Positions 36,013-48,252 of a DNA stretch of 64,000 nucleotides are shown here, piece by piece; position 1 is the first letter of the stretch, and each line of letters begins with the position of its first letter. This DNA is from Torymus aiolomorphi. Taxonomy: Eukaryota; Arthropoda; Insecta; Hymenoptera; Torymidae. Under the pieces are notes generated by a model. It saw nothing but the letters and a program-made list of their open reading frames with translations, was not told the origin of the DNA and did not search any database. The DNA lies in contig CM070877.1 in NCBI GenBank assembly GCA_036365515.1, positions 86,356,022 through 86,420,021 of the forward strand. The letters are read 5' to 3'. The translations under genes and the position numbers were made by a program.

Positions 36013-36480
36013 GTAGGGTGACTTGACCATTCAATGAACAAATAAGGAAATTGTAACTTTTGTTATTTAATTAAGTGGTTTAAAAATGGATTAAAAGTAA
36101 AACTCTTTTGAAATTTATATTCTAAAATGTTCAAACTTTACGTCGGTGAGCAAATTTTGAAGAAAGAATCAAAGTAAAAATTTTATTTAATGAAAATCTG
36201 TAAATATCTCCTAAAAACCAGTAAAGGAACACGCAATCCTAGTATCTAAATACGTTTCACCAGCGAAGGAATATATCGCCAGTGAATAAACACTTAATAA
36301 AATAATTTCTTTTATGCAGAATCTTGATATAAAATGAAATAAAAATTGTCAAGGATTTGAAAATTATCGTCATGTTAGAAAAATAATACATAGAAAGCTT
36401 GATATTTTCATATATATTGTATAAAGAAAATGTTCGTTAACTGGTGACTGTTCCAATACTGGTGTGTTCAGTCACCCTAC
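36013..36480. mobile_element. Putative short-TIR element
   Basis: Ends GTAGGGTGACTTGA and TTCAGTCACCCTAC are inverted over 11 perfect bases plus some imperfect ones. The interior is AT-rich and non-coding. No clear target duplication is seen. Confidence 0.4.
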
Positions 36481-38242
36481 TTCATGAATAATAATAAAAC
36501 AGTAATGAAAAATTCATTTATTTATTTTATAGTATTATTTGCTTAATAAAGTATTTTCTATATATAAAAATATTTATTGTATTGATTTTTACAGAAAGAT
36601 GAAAAATCTACTTTATGTGACCGAATTAGCCGAAAGTTGCCTCATATAAAAAGCCAATATCTTTAATAACGTCCATATACTTTTTTTTTAATAAAAAATA
36701 CATTTATAACTAAAAATCACACCAATGCAATAAAATACATTTCATTCAAAACACTTGATTATCATGCAATTATCTATTTTTTTAAAATAAAATAATAATT
36801 TAAAAAATAAAAAGCAATTATTATCACACCAACACCCTTGCATTTGAAAACGCAATGCTTTATTAAAGTTACTTTAACATTAAACTATTATTCTTACCAA
36901 AAAGATATTTTAACAAATTATTCATAAATATCCATTCTGGAAATATTGAATTTTAAAAATTATTGTTGGTTATTATTTCGTTCTCTGGTTATATTTATTT
37001 TCTTTCTTAGTCGTTATCATCATCGCTATTCTTTTATGTGTATTCTAATATTAAGATTAATAACATATTTTTATCGTGCCTCATTATCTTACTATATTTA
37101 ACTGTAATAAAATTAACAATGCTGAAATTTAATGAAATCAACAATCTAAAAACTGCATTATATGAAAGTAAACTTGTAGGTCAAAGATATATTTCAAAAA
37201 ATGAACGATGACGACTACGACCACATGTCAACATTGTATATAATAAATAATGCTTTTTTATGCATTACTTTTTTATGTTAAACATGAATATTTATAGTGC
37301 CTTACTGTATATCACTTACACATGCTCATGCTTTATAGGGAAACGATGAAACGTCAATAACGGATCTTTCTTCTTAGAACTATCACACCCCTTCAAAGCA
37401 CAACAGTTTAATGCTGGCATTTTCTAAAATAGTCACTAATATCAATAAAAACTAATGTATGTATATAACTAGTTAAAAGAGAACACTTGAAAGAAGATTT
37501 TAATATAAAAAACTACAAAAATTGAATAAAACACGGAGATTATAGGAACCGCACCTATTCACGCAACACACGCGACTGCGACTGTTGATAAACAATTGAC
37601 GGGCTGGTTGGTAACAAAACACTGCCAAAATCGTTCGCGCATGCACGTTCCCAATTTTTAATTGGCGTTCCAATTTTTTAAATTCAAAAATGGAATTTTT
37701 CGATAGTACTTATTTAAATAGAAATAAAAATAGTTTTTCTTTTGATGATAAAAACATAAATGTGCACACAAAAGGATATTAATTATATAAAAATTATGTA
37801 AAGAAGTACAAAATACGATCATCAAAATTTAATTTATACTTTTTATAGAAATTTCAGGAAATCCTTATAAAGAAATGTAATTCTTTACCTTTACAATTAA
37901 ATCATTATGATTTGAATCACGCAGATACCAATGCAATTAAAATATAAAAAAATGGAGTTCGTTTTTAGTTATTGGCTTACTCACAAATATAAGATTGGTT
38001 AATATTTATTTTAAATTTTGAGTAATAAATATACGCATATAGCACGTATTATTAGTTCTTTCCTATACTTTTAATAAATTGCAAAGAAATTTTGCTTCCT
38101 CAAAGAGGAAGCTTTTCTTCGTTAAATCTATAAATAAATCAGATAATAATAAAGTATATGACATATGATTACTATTAATAGAAGTTCTTATTCATTAATA
38201 TTTTGTCATAATAATTCCATTAAATTTGAATAGATACATATT

Positions 38243-39003
38243 TTAATAATTATATATAAACAAAAGGTCTAATATACAGTGGTCTATAAGCCATGAGAAA
38301 AACACTGTATTAAGTACAAAATATGTATGTTAATAGACATAATATATTGACGTTAATAATAGTCCACTATACAAAAATATGTTAATTAGTATTGTTCGAT
38401 TACATTAATAGATACATATATTTTCAGTGTACTATTTTCTTTTCCATTTAAATTAATATTTTTTTCCTTTATTATAATCAAAAAAGTGATTAAAGATTAG
38501 CTTTCGTGACTAGAAACAATAAAAACGTTAACGTGAGCAAAAAAAAAAAAAAAATATCAATCTGGATTCAAACCTACGACCGCGAGGTCAAAAAGTTACG
38601 CAAAAGCATACCGCGCCTTAGCGCTCACGGCTATCGCTCCGATGTTCAAGTACAGTCGCGAGATCGTTTATCATCATCGCCTCTCCCTTCGGGCTTTGGT
38701 TGAAATTTGAACTTTTGTCAACTTAGTTTCCTATCATTATTAGTTTTATTAATAAAGGGGATAAATAAATGTAACAAGAAGTTAATTAGACAACAATTTA
38801 ATTTAATTCGTGATTTTGGATAGTATAATTATTTGACTGCATGGGGCCCCTGTACGGCAGAGAAACGTTCCTGCCTTTGGGTGCTCGACACTAGCACCGC
38901 GTAGTGGTCGGGGTAAGAATCTTCGCTTTCCGAGACGACAATTTTCCTTGGGAGTCTGTTCTTCTATTTAGGTCTATCTTCGTTGCTAATATATTAGCCA
39001 CCT
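38243..39003 (-). repeat. Right arm of the ~760-bp inverted repeat
   Basis: Reverse complement of 22612-23372, containing the same landmarks in reverse order. At the outer end both copies diverge after the GCTAATATAT-like stretch. An open frame at 38506-38703 lies in the tRNA-like part and is not a protein gene. Confidence 0.85.
38546..38643 (-). ncRNA. tRNA-like module in the right arm
   Basis: On the minus strand, an A-box-like GAGCGATAGCCGTGAGCGCT (about 38624-38643) and GGTTTGAATCC (38564-38574, one change from the left copy's B box) are followed by a T run of about 15. Same structure as at 22972-23074. Conservation may simply reflect the shared arm. Confidence 0.5.
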
Positions 39004-39423
39004 ATCCGGAACTGGCTTTTTTAATTTCTCGCGCAACAAATAAGGTTTTTTATAATTTTTTTGTTTGTACTTCAGCAAGAGTCTCAGTAGTATTTGAAGT
39101 GCTGTAATTTTTCTTTATTGTTAATTAATTTTGTTATTTTTAAATTCTGAGTACGATTTCGAATCCAGTGGGCAGCGACCCCTAAAAGCCCTATATATTT
39201 TTATATAATACCGCTAAATAGAAAAATGTATGTATCAAAGGGTTTAGGTTTTTGTATTTAAGTACTTTCTTTTACTAGTATTAATCATCTCTGCCGAAAT
39301 CTATCTTTAGTTTATTACTATTTCCAAATGAACCAATTCGTTAATCAATGTTGAATTTAAGCTGATTGATCTATATTAAATGAATAAATTGAATAATTCA
39401 ATCATATTTATTTTTTCCAACAG
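39004..39423. other. Leader region of the DDE_Tnp_4 element
   Basis: No coding similarity. A TTTTTTCCAACAG acceptor-like sequence ends at 39423 immediately before the ATG, so a 5' untranslated exon further upstream is possible. Confidence 0.4.
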
Positions 39424-40832
39424 ATGTCCGAAACAATTGATGAACCTCCAGCAAAACAAGTGAAGAGAAATAAATTAAAATTTGTTCGATGTAATACATT
39501 TATGCGTAAAACGACTGGTGTTCCAAAATCTAGTGATACACGCGACGATACGATAAAAATGTATGAAGATTTCCAATTTTACGTACAAGTTGATGATATC
39601 ATTTGCGCTAAATGCCGTACTCAACTGAGATATCAGAAGTCTCTAATAAATCACAAGAAACTCAAGGTAATGAACCCTCTTCAACATCTAATGCCCAATT
39701 AAATAATATACCACGATAAGGAATGCAATCTGAAGAAATGGTTGTAAATGAACGAGTCAGTATCCCTTCATTAGTACAACATAGTGATAGTTCGGAGCCG
39801 ACGGACTGCTACTCCTGATGTACCGGCACAATCTTCTAGTGAAGCATATGTTGAACCTATCAAAATTGAAGTTGAAATGGTTGAATTGTCTTTTATAGGG
39901 TATGCATCAGTTATATGTATTGTTCCCTATGTAAATCACAAACTGATATTCAGGATGTTCCATTTGAAGTGAGAATGCAAGTTTTTGTTGCTAGAAGAAT
40001 TTTTATTCCTAGAAGAAATAGGTATTGTCGTAAAAATTTAATTAAAAATCGATTCTACAACGAGGAAGTACAGAACATAACTCCGTTTGCAAATGAATGT
40101 TCAATTGAAGTAACGGAAGTATCCAAGTTTTTGGACCAGTTTCAATGGACAAATCGCCGAATGTGGAATTTAAGAAGAGCGCGTGAAAGCTCTTACAGGA
40201 CTTTCGTGGGAAAACATTCTTTTACTTCAAAATAAGATGAAGACCATACGAAACTCTGAAAATCGCAACTTCACGCAAGCATTAATAACGTTTTTATTTA
40301 AACTAAGAACTGGCAGTTCGAATCATTGTATCGCTGTAATCTTAGATCTATAAGATGAACAGTTGCTAGATCTATTGAATCTGTCTTAAAATCGTTTGAA
40401 GTTGATGTGTTATCTAAATACTTTGGAATCGATGCATACTCTCGAGATTTTTTTATGAGTCGAACTGCTACGGTTGCCAGCAGGTTGCATGATTTAGAGA
40501 ATCATTTAGGTTTGGTTTGCGATGCATCTTATGTCCGCCACCAGAAAAGTAGTAATAACGCTTACCAGTGCAAATCATATTAAGGCCAGAAAAATACATC
40601 CTTGTGTAAACCGTTCACAATTTGCACGACTGATGGCGATGTGGTCGATGTGGCTGGGCCATTCACTGCTAACAAGAACGATGCTCAGATTTTAGAGCAT
40701 CTGATGTTCGACCCTAATGGACTTGTTAAGATTCTGCGAGAAGGAGATACTTTCATACTAGACAGAGGTTTTCGAGATGTAAGAAGTCTTTTAGAAGAAA
40801 AAGGCTACAAAGTTTTAATGCCAGCTCTGAAA

Positions 40833-40893
<61 letters not shown>

Positions 40894-41946
40894 GCAGTTA
40901 TTGGTAGTTTGTGGGACTTTTCTAATGTATAATGGCAGTTTCTGGGATCCTACAGGTCACTTTCACAACGATTTCTTGCGTAAATTTGTTCCGAAATCAA
41001 CGTAAAATTATGCGGAACTGAAAGCGGGCGCCGCAGACGTCGTGGTGTTAGTCAATACTGAGAGGGATGTTAAATTGTAGACAATGGCGGCGCCAAGCGC
41101 CGCCCTTACCCACTTTTATTGCAGAACATACCCTAAGTTTTAACATTGGAGTCCCAGATACTGCCTTTATATTTTTCTGTATATATATGAATGAGTTTTA
41201 ATTTTTCAGATAAAAGCCATTTAAAAACAAATTATTTTTAGGTAAGCGTAATCAATTGACAACGACAGAATGTAATCAATCATGTTTGGTAACAAAAATT
41301 CTTTGGGTCGTTGAAGCAGTCCACGGTATCATCGGGCAAAAATTCAAGCTATTCCATCATCAGTTGCATAATAGTCTTTTGAAAAATGCAGGTAACTACT
41401 ACAAAATTGCATGCCTTGTATACAATTTTTTTGGTAAAAGTCTTAATTCGGATCCCGGCAGACTCGATAAAATCATTGACAGAATCAACGCTTCTAAGGA
41501 TTTGGAAAATACATTCGCTCAGGAGGCTCAAGATAACAACTGGAATAGGAAAACTGTACCCTTCCAGAGTCTATCATCTGCAGAGATATTAGATTTTCCT
41601 GAGATGACTATAGAAGATTTGAAAATATTTTTTACAGGGTCGTATCAGTTATCACAAACAGTTTTGTATCTATTGAAAATACTAGAAGAGGATAATACAT
41701 TTCGTTTGAGTTACGCAAAAGAACAACATGATATAATCAGGTTCGAGGTCTGTTCACGTCATATCAACAGCAAAGTTTTCAAATCATATTTACAACATCA
41801 ACCTGACAGCGTGCCGCCACAGTTTTCTACATGTCTCATGCTGATATTTATCAAAGATTATTCGACCAGCTGAGATACTTACAACATTGTTTGACTTTGA
41901 AGAAGTAACGCCAGTTATCGAGGAAGATAGTGACGAGGAGGATTAA
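39424..41946 (+). pseudogene. DDE_Tnp_4-type transposase gene with one intron, frameshifted
   Basis: The N-terminal exon encodes a Cys-bearing region (FVRCNTFMRK, then ICAKCRTQLRYQKSL). A shifted frame has YCSLCKSQTDIQDVPFEVRM, then ARRIFIPRRNRYCRKNLIKN. The core includes FKLRTGSSNHCIAVI near 40300, KSFEVDVLSKYFGIDAYSR near 40400, VCDASYVRHQKSSNNAYQ near 40518 (Asp), TTDGDVVDVAGPFTANKNDA and ILDRGFRDVRSLLEEKGYKV (Asp), and after the intron LTTTECNQSCLVTKILWVVE (Glu region). The tail has RFEVCSRHINSKVFKS and an acidic end EEDSDEED at 41946. Motif order matches a widespread metazoan DDE_Tnp_4 family. I cannot settle the superfamily (ISL2EU-like is one option). Several frameshifts make it a pseudogene. 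Confidence 0.75.
40836..41241 (+). other. Intron in the DDE_Tnp_4 gene carrying a (TA)n tract
   Basis: Exon ...CTGAAAG meets GTTTATAT at about 40835/40836, and ATTATTTTTAG precedes GTAAGCGTAATC at about 41242. Joining the sides gives the conserved ...MPALKGKRNQLTTTE reading with no break. The intron of about 406 bp contains some 27 TA repeats near its 5' end, which may be a late expansion. Confidence 0.7.
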
Positions 41947-42202
41947 AGAGACAATCCAGGAATCATTGTATATAATTTATATGAAAATGTATGTATTTTA
42001 TAAGGCACATGATTTCTGTAAAATATATGTAGTAATGAACAATTTTTTATTATATTTACATTTACATTTACCGATCATATGCAAAAAAAAACTTAGATAG
42101 AACCAAAAATCAAGAAAATGACAAATAATACGCACTTTTATACAAAAAGTAGGGTGTTTTCGTTGAGTTCTGACTGATTTCGTACTCAAAAACATACCAA
42201 AC

Positions 42203-43933
42203 TTTTCGCAGCGAATAATTCATTAATTAGCACCGATGGCGAATCGACCCTCACGCTTAATCTGGGCATTCGACGCCCCATTCGCTGGAGCTTTTGCATC
42301 TCGTATGTTCCTCATCCTATTATAGGTACCGATCTGTTATCCCATTATGGCCTTCTGGTTGACGTTAAAAGAAGTCGTCTTGTTGACTCTTCTACCAATA
42401 TCTACTCCCTTGTAGTAGTAAAAGATGTTTCGGTTGACTCTGTCTTTGCAGTTGTTCCCAGTTCAGAATGTGCAAAGATCCTCGCTGATTTTCCGGAGAT
42501 CACGGACGTTTCAAAGCCTACAGTCCCTAGAAATAGCGATATCTTTCATCATATTATAACCTCTGGTGCCCCTGTTTCGGAGCGTCCTCGTAGACTTGCT
42601 CCAGACAAGTTGAAAGCGGCGAAAGCCGAATTCGATGCTTGGATCGAGGCAGGCATTTGCCGCCCCTCCAGCAGCCCTTGGGCAAGCCCCCTCCATATGG
42701 AGATAAAAAAGGATAAGTCTTGGAGACCCTGTGGTGACTATAGGCGCTTAAATGCCGCCACGGTCCCGGATATGTATCCGACTGCTCATATTCATGATTG
42801 CACGAACAATCTGTATGGTAAGAAAATCTTTCGGCGCTTGATCTTCATAAAACGTTCAATCGGATTCCGGTTGCTCCCGAAGATATACCGAAAACGGTCT
42901 TTATAACACCTTTCGGCCTTTTCGAGTTCATGTATATGACCTTCGGGCTTCGCAACGCTAGTCAAACCTTTCAGCGTTACATTAATAGCGCGCTAGGTGA
43001 TCTCGATTTCGTATATCTCTATATTGAAGATATTCTTATTGCTTCATCTTCTCTTGAAGAACATTATTCTCACCTTCGCACGGTCTTCGAACGACTTAAG
43101 AAGATTCATCTTCGTCTCAATGTCGAAAAATATACCTTAGCTGCTGAAGAGTTAGAATTTTTAGGTTATCTTGTGAATGGTAAAGGCATCAGCCCCATTC
43201 CAAGTAGAGTTGAAGCTATCTTGAATTATCCTAAACCTCAAACCATAGAAGAACTTCGCAGGTTTGTCGGTACCGTAAAGTTTTACCGCCGTAACATGCC
43301 TCGCGCTGCGACTTCTCAAGCCTCTCTTAATGCTCTTTTTAGCGATTCCCGCAAAAATGATAAGCGCCCCGTTCTGTGGACACCTGAAGCTGAGGAGGCC
43401 TTCATCCGTGTCAAAGAGGAGTTGTCAGCAGCGGCTCTGCTTGTCCACCCCGCGTTGGTGCGGAAATACGCATCGTTTCTGATGCTTCCAATTCTGGAAT
43501 GAGAGCTGCTCTTGAACAGCTGTCTCTCACTGGAATTTTGGCACCTTTAGCGTTCTCCTCGAAGAAATTCTCCCCTTCACAGCGGAAGTACAGCGCTTAT
43601 GACCGCGAGCTCACAGCCACATAAGAAGCTATAAAATACTTCTCTTTTCTCGTCGAAGGCAGAGACTTCAAGATCTTGACAGATCACAAACCACTTATTT
43701 ACGCATTTATGCAAAAATCCGATAAGGCTTCACCGCGTCAAACGCGTCAGTTGTCCCTTATCGCCCAATACACTACTCAAATTGAATACATAAAAGGTGC
43801 AGAAAATGCTGTAGCTAACTCGCTTTCACGTGTAGAATCCATCAGGCTTCCCGTTGAGATTAACCTCAACGATCTTGCTGAGAAGCAGGAAGCCCATGAG
43901 CAGCTCAAGGCCCTCCGCGAGTCTCCCGACTAG
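42203..43933 (+). pseudogene. pol: CsRn1-like protease end, reverse transcriptase and RNase H
   Basis: HPIIGTDLLSHYGLLVDVK near 42310 is the protease C-terminus. RT blocks follow: WIEAGICRPSSSPWASPLHM, KSWRPCGDYRRLNAATVPDM, a frameshift near 42830, then FGLRNASQTFQRYINSALGD and the active-site motif YLYIEDILIASSS. The usual YIDD is YIED here, replacing the first of the two catalytic aspartates by Glu. Then LNVEKYTLAAEELEFLGYLV and RRFVGTVKFYRRNMPRA. RNase H pieces are WTPEAEEAFIRVK, a frameshifted ELTAT segment near 43608 with a TAA, and LTDHKPLIYAF to AENAVANSLSR (normally A-D-x-L-S-R, here N), a further active-site loss. Confidence 0.85.
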
Positions 43934-43959
43934 CCGCTATCTTTGAAACGCATTTAGTG

Positions 43960-45139
43960 GGGCCCTGCACATACTACTATATACTGCGAAATCACTGGTG
44001 AAACTATTCGTCCCTAGATCCCTGAGTCGCTCCGTGAGTCGGTGTTTAATCTTTTTCATAAGCCCGCTCATCCTGGCCCCAAAGTCACCGACCGACTCAT
44101 CCGGCAGCGCTATGTATGGCCCAATATGCACCGTGATATTCCGCGCATGTGTAAAAATTATTTAGACTGTCAGCAGTCAAAAATTTCTCGTCATGTGAAA
44201 ATAGTACCTGACAAATTCGTTGCACCCGATGGTTGTTTCGACCACGTGCACATTGATCTAGTCGGTCCCCTACCTAGTCGTAATGGTTTTGAATACATAG
44301 TTACCATGATCGATCGTTTCTCGCGTTGGGTTGAGGCAACTCCCCTACGTGAGACTTCAGCACAAACGGTTGCTAGAGCGTTCTACGACACTTGGGTTTC
44401 GCGCTATGGAGCACCCAAGGTCATCACTTCTGATCAGGGCTCACAATTCGAATCGCGCTTATTTACGGCTCTTTTATCACTTATAGGTTGCGAGCGTATC
44501 CGCACTACTGCGTATCACCCTGCGGCGAATGGCCTCATTGAACGTTGGTACCGCACCTTTAAAGCGGCGATTATGTGTCATGTGGACAAGGACTGAACTC
44601 GTACGCTAAGCACAGTATTATTAGGTTTACGTTGCCACCTTCGGCAAGACACTGATACGTCTCCCGCGAAATTTTTATTTGGCACGACTTTACGTCTTCT
44701 AGGTGAGTTTTTCCTCCCTGAAGACTTTACGTCTGATCCAAACTTCTTTATTGAAGAATTTCGTGAGTTTATGCGTCAAATCCGTCCAGTCCCTGTCACA
44801 CATCATTATAAGAAGCGTGTGTTTTGCTTCAAAGATTTGTATTCCTGCACACATGTATTTATGCGCAATATGGCTAAAAAGTCATTAGAGAGGCCTTATA
44901 AGGGCCCATATAAAATATTAAAGCGTCCGTCCGAACGCGTGTTCGATATAGAAGTCAACGGCACGTTGCGTAGTGTCTCTGTTGAACTTCTTAAATCCGC
45001 GTATATGATCTCAGACAATCTACCCGATGTGCCTGCCGGTGGTGACTCAAGTGGCAATCAACCCACTACCATTGATCGACCAGCATTTAAAACTTATGCG
45101 AGAAAAAAGGTATCGTTTGCTCCTGCAACCAAAGCATAA
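43960..45139 (+). pseudogene. int: CsRn1-like integrase and C-terminal tail
   Basis: The zinc-binding part has FHKPAHPGPKVTDRL and CKNYLDCQQSK (HHCC). The catalytic core, open at 44042-44596, contains VHIDLVGPLPSRNGFEYIVT (Asp), SRYGAPKVITSDQGSQFESR (Asp) and AYHPAANGLIERWYRTFK (Glu), so the triad is intact. A TGA follows at 44594-44596 in VDKD. The C-terminal tail (44771-45139), in another frame, has RPYKGPYKILKRPSERVFDI, a GPY-type domain seen in Gypsy integrases, and ends in VSFAPATKA. The region is intact in motif but broken in frame. Confidence 0.83.
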
Positions 45140-45263
45140 TGCGACTGTGATCAACAGTGATATCTTTAATTTAGACTGTAAGTGCTATCGAGCACAATAG
45201 ATGTTTAAATTTTAAATTTATGTATTTTTATACTTAGGTATTGCGTTGGCACTCGGGGGGGAG

Positions 45264-45505
45264 TGTGTAGGGACTGCGATCTTCCCTCTCACTCTAACTG
45301 CAAGAGTTGGGGAAGCAGCCATGTCGCGCTCTGCGTGAAGCCGCCTGCGAGTGGCAGCCGTTGCTCGAGTCTCCGAGCGTGCCGACGTGTGTCTGCTGTA
45401 TACCTCCTTTTAATAAAACCTCGTTGTTGTTAAACCCGACTCATACTTCTCTCTCCTATCCCTTCCTTTCCTGGAATCAGGAGAACGTGGGACTCAGACC
45501 CCACA
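45264..45505 (+). repeat. 3' LTR of the CsRn1-like element
   Basis: After a G-rich polypurine tract (CTCGGGGGGGAG, 45252-45263) the LTR begins TGTGTAGGGACTGCG (or at TGTAGGG, 45266) and ends CAGACCCCACA at 45505, about 240 bp. AATAAA at 45412-45417 is a plausible polyadenylation signal. There is no matching 5' LTR in the window. Confidence 0.75.
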
Positions 45506-46960
45506 AAAAAATTTTTTAAAATGCAAACTTTGCAAATATATCATCTTTTTTATACGAAAAAACTATGCCTAATCATTGCAATGAGCATAAATGACAACAA
45601 TATTATTTGCTTGTGAAAATCCATTTGAAATTTTTCCAAATTTAAGATGGCGACGTCAAGATAGCGCTCAAAATCTACAAAACAGTGTGTAAAAACGATT
45701 TCCGCCGACTACACTTTTTGTTTCAAGTTTTTTTCCATGGAAAGTCTGAAGTTAATTTCATGTACTTTTTCCCGCTGATTCCGAATATGCAATTTATTTT
45801 TTCGAAAAAGTTGTTGCTAATTTGGTATTAACAATTTAATTGTTTATAACGCTATAATTTTTTTATTAATTAATATTGAAAAATAAAGGTAACACCAAAA
45901 TGTATATTTTTACATTTAGAAACTTTTTTGCCTCTTGTAAAATTTTGCTAGCTTGCATATTTTCCAAGATATTTATATAACAATAGTATAGACTATGCAC
46001 AGTCACACTGTCACGCGCGGAGACTCTCTCTCGATGCGCCGCACTTGGGACGCGCGGTGAACAACAATGGCCGCGACGTCGCTTTCCTAGAGCGGCGCGG
46101 TGGCTTCGTCTTCTTCCCCGTTTGCCTTGGTCGCGCGCCGCGGGGCGCGCTGACGATCACGATACGTGCAGGCGCGTGAGATTCAAATCCCGCGGCGCTG
46201 TATACATGATTGTATACAATGTACACAATGTACAAACCTTAATTAATCATAAAACATAACCTCAAAAGACTAAACAGACTGATTTTGATTCCTTCCAATA
46301 AGAGATTCCAAATCCAGTTGTTGGATACCTGATTTATGGGTTGGAAGACTTCAATGTAGGAAATAATTGGACTCGGTGGAACACACAATTTCATATTTGA
46401 CATGATTTTATTTATTTTAGTTTATTTATTATTTTATTTTTTTCATTTTATTTTATTTATTATAGAAAATTTAATCTATGCAAACCATAACTACTATTAT
46501 AAATTAAAAAACCGCTGTCAATTCATTGGCACGTAGCTTCCTCCAAATTAATGTATCGTTCCTATATGTATGTTCCTATTTTAAATATAAAATATGTTTA
46601 TTCATTATACTTTTTTTCAATGATTTAATAATTTATTATAATGGTCCATTATCATTTTCGTCATCCTCTTCTTTTATTTTCAATAAAATATCGTTGATTG
46701 TTAATTTCATCATTTCTTTATTTTCTACAATTCTTATTATTTAAATTTCTTGTTATTTCACACTCATTTTATTTAATTTGTTTAAGACAAAAATAATTAT
46801 TTTTAATATTAATTATTACGACATGTTCAGCCGACAAAACAGGATTAATGATAAAGTATGAGTATTACACCATCTTCATAAACACCAAAAGCAAATAAAA
46901 TATTATGTAAATACAAATATCAGTGGCAGCTAATAAAAACATTTACATAAATTTCTAAGG
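45506..46960. other. Unassigned DNA with a GC-rich island
   Basis: Mostly AT-rich with no gene. Positions 46008-46205 are strikingly GC-rich (CGCGCGCCGCGGGGCGCGC near 46132) and end with a B-box-like GATTCAAATCC (46180-46190) followed by a TGTATAC/GTATACA palindrome. It could be a tRNA-derived SINE or a transposon end. Confidence 0.5.
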
Positions 46961-47345
46961 CAAAATGAGTGTATATAAAATTATATGGCCATGAACCATA
47001 AACGTTTCAACTTTAAAATTTGTATCTCAAAATTGAAAGAGGGTAATTCTTACTAATACATAAAACCGTTCTCGAAAAATTACGACTTGAAAAGAGGGCT
47101 AAAACAGTTTTAGAAGTTTTAACATCAAATATCTCTGAAATTTATAAACTAACTCTTTTACCCTAAGAACTCATGTAATAAATAATATACAAACTCTACA
47201 TCTCCATCTAATCTACATCTCCATCAAATTTCAAAGTAATTAAATTTTACTCTAGTTATTGTGCGACATAGAAAGTCATTTCGAGAAATACCAAAAATTT
47301 AAATATCAAATATCTCCAAAACTAACGGCATAATCTGGATGAAAC
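46960..47345 (+). repeat. Inverted, diverged copy of 52440-52760
   Basis: AAAGTAATTAAATTTTACTC with TAGTTATTGTGCGAC (47233-47267) and AAAACCGTTCTCGAAAAATT (about 47061) recur in reverse complement at 52509-52556 and 52730-52750. The pair is about 5 kb apart, non-coding and diverged. Confidence 0.55.
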
Positions 47346-47659
47346 TTTACGTAGGTATTGCCTATATCGCATAGAAAAAACAAAAAAGTAAAAAGAATAA
47401 AAGAGCTTTTTTTCAATAAACAGTGTGTAAAAGAGTGTCTCATCAATGGGGATAAGGTGCACCGTATTATGAGACACGTCAATTATTGTGCCATAAATAC
47501 GGACTATTGAAAAGTCGATGCACCAATTATACAATTAAATAATAGATTGAATTATATAAAAATTGAATAAAATAACCATTTATTCATAATCTACGGCTTA
47601 TAAGCTTTCAGTGCAGTTGGTGCTCCTGTTTAAATAACTAAAAAGAAAATGTAAAATTA

Positions 47660-47960
47660 ACATTAAGCTGATACACTTCCGGTTGTCCGATTGTCCGGTT
47701 CCCCGGTTCTCCGTGACAGATTTTTGTAGTAACAATATTTTATTATATTAATTTTAATATATTAAGCTGATACACTTCCAGTTCTCCGGTACTCCGGTTC
47801 TCCGTGACAAATTTTTGTAGTAACAATCTTTTATTATATTAAACTAATACACTTCCGGCTCTCTGATTCTCCGGTTCTCCGTTACAAATTTTTGTCGTAA
47901 CAATCTTTTATTATATTAAGCTCATACACTTCTGGTTCTCTGATTCTCCGTGACAAATAT
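47660..47960 (+). repeat. Tandem repeat, ~86-bp unit, four copies
   Basis: Each unit reads TTAAGCTGATACACTTCCGG, then one to three copies of TTCTCCGG-type decamers, then TCTCCGTGACAAATTTTTGT, then AGTAACAATCTTTTATTATA. Unit starts are near 47665, 47762, 47842 and 47917. A single extra unit lies at about 51088-51145. The inner CTCCGG repeats vary in number between units. Confidence 0.8.
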
Positions 47961-48252
47961 TAAGCTAATCTGGGATTATTTTGTGGAGCAGTTTAAGTAA
48001 AGTTTAAATGGTTGAGTAAAGGGTTAGGTAAAGGGTATTTATTTTAATAATTTTACATTGCTGCTGCATTACTTTTGATTCTTTTGCGTTCGGCACCTCA
48101 AGCTAGCGTCGCACAGTGGAAAAAAAATCGTGCTTGACGAGGGTCAAGTACTTCAAAACTGTTGGAAAAGTTTCTCAATACTATTGTTCGTTAACCTTTA
48201 GGCTGCGGGGAAATTTCAGTACAAATTGACCTCTCAGAATATGTAAAATGTA

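Larger units (their letters stand above)
34880..38242. other. AT-rich non-coding DNA upstream of the P-like transposase
   Basis: No further exon of the transposase was recognised. A perfect 19-bp inverted pair, GTAACCGAACCAGTAGATG at 35010-35028 and its complement at 35770-35788, bounds 779 bp and may be a MITE. A second inverted pair, GTAGGGTGACT (36013-36023) and AGTCACCCTAC (36470-36480), bounds 468 bp. GC-richer DNA at 37545-37660 (ACGCAACACACGCGACTGCG) could be a promoter or leader. Confidence 0.5.
42203..45505 (+). mobile_element. Ty3/Gypsy element of CsRn1 type, 5'-truncated
   Basis: The 3' two thirds of a Gypsy retrotransposon: end of protease, RT, RNase H, integrase and one LTR. The PR-RT linker, the NFYRR-type block (KFYRRNMPRAATSQASLNAL) and the order resemble CsRn1 elements. 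The 5' LTR, gag and the start of protease are missing, the left boundary falling at about 42203. Frame breaks occur at 42906-42930, 43500, 43622, 43932, 44594 and near 44760. Confidence 0.88.
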
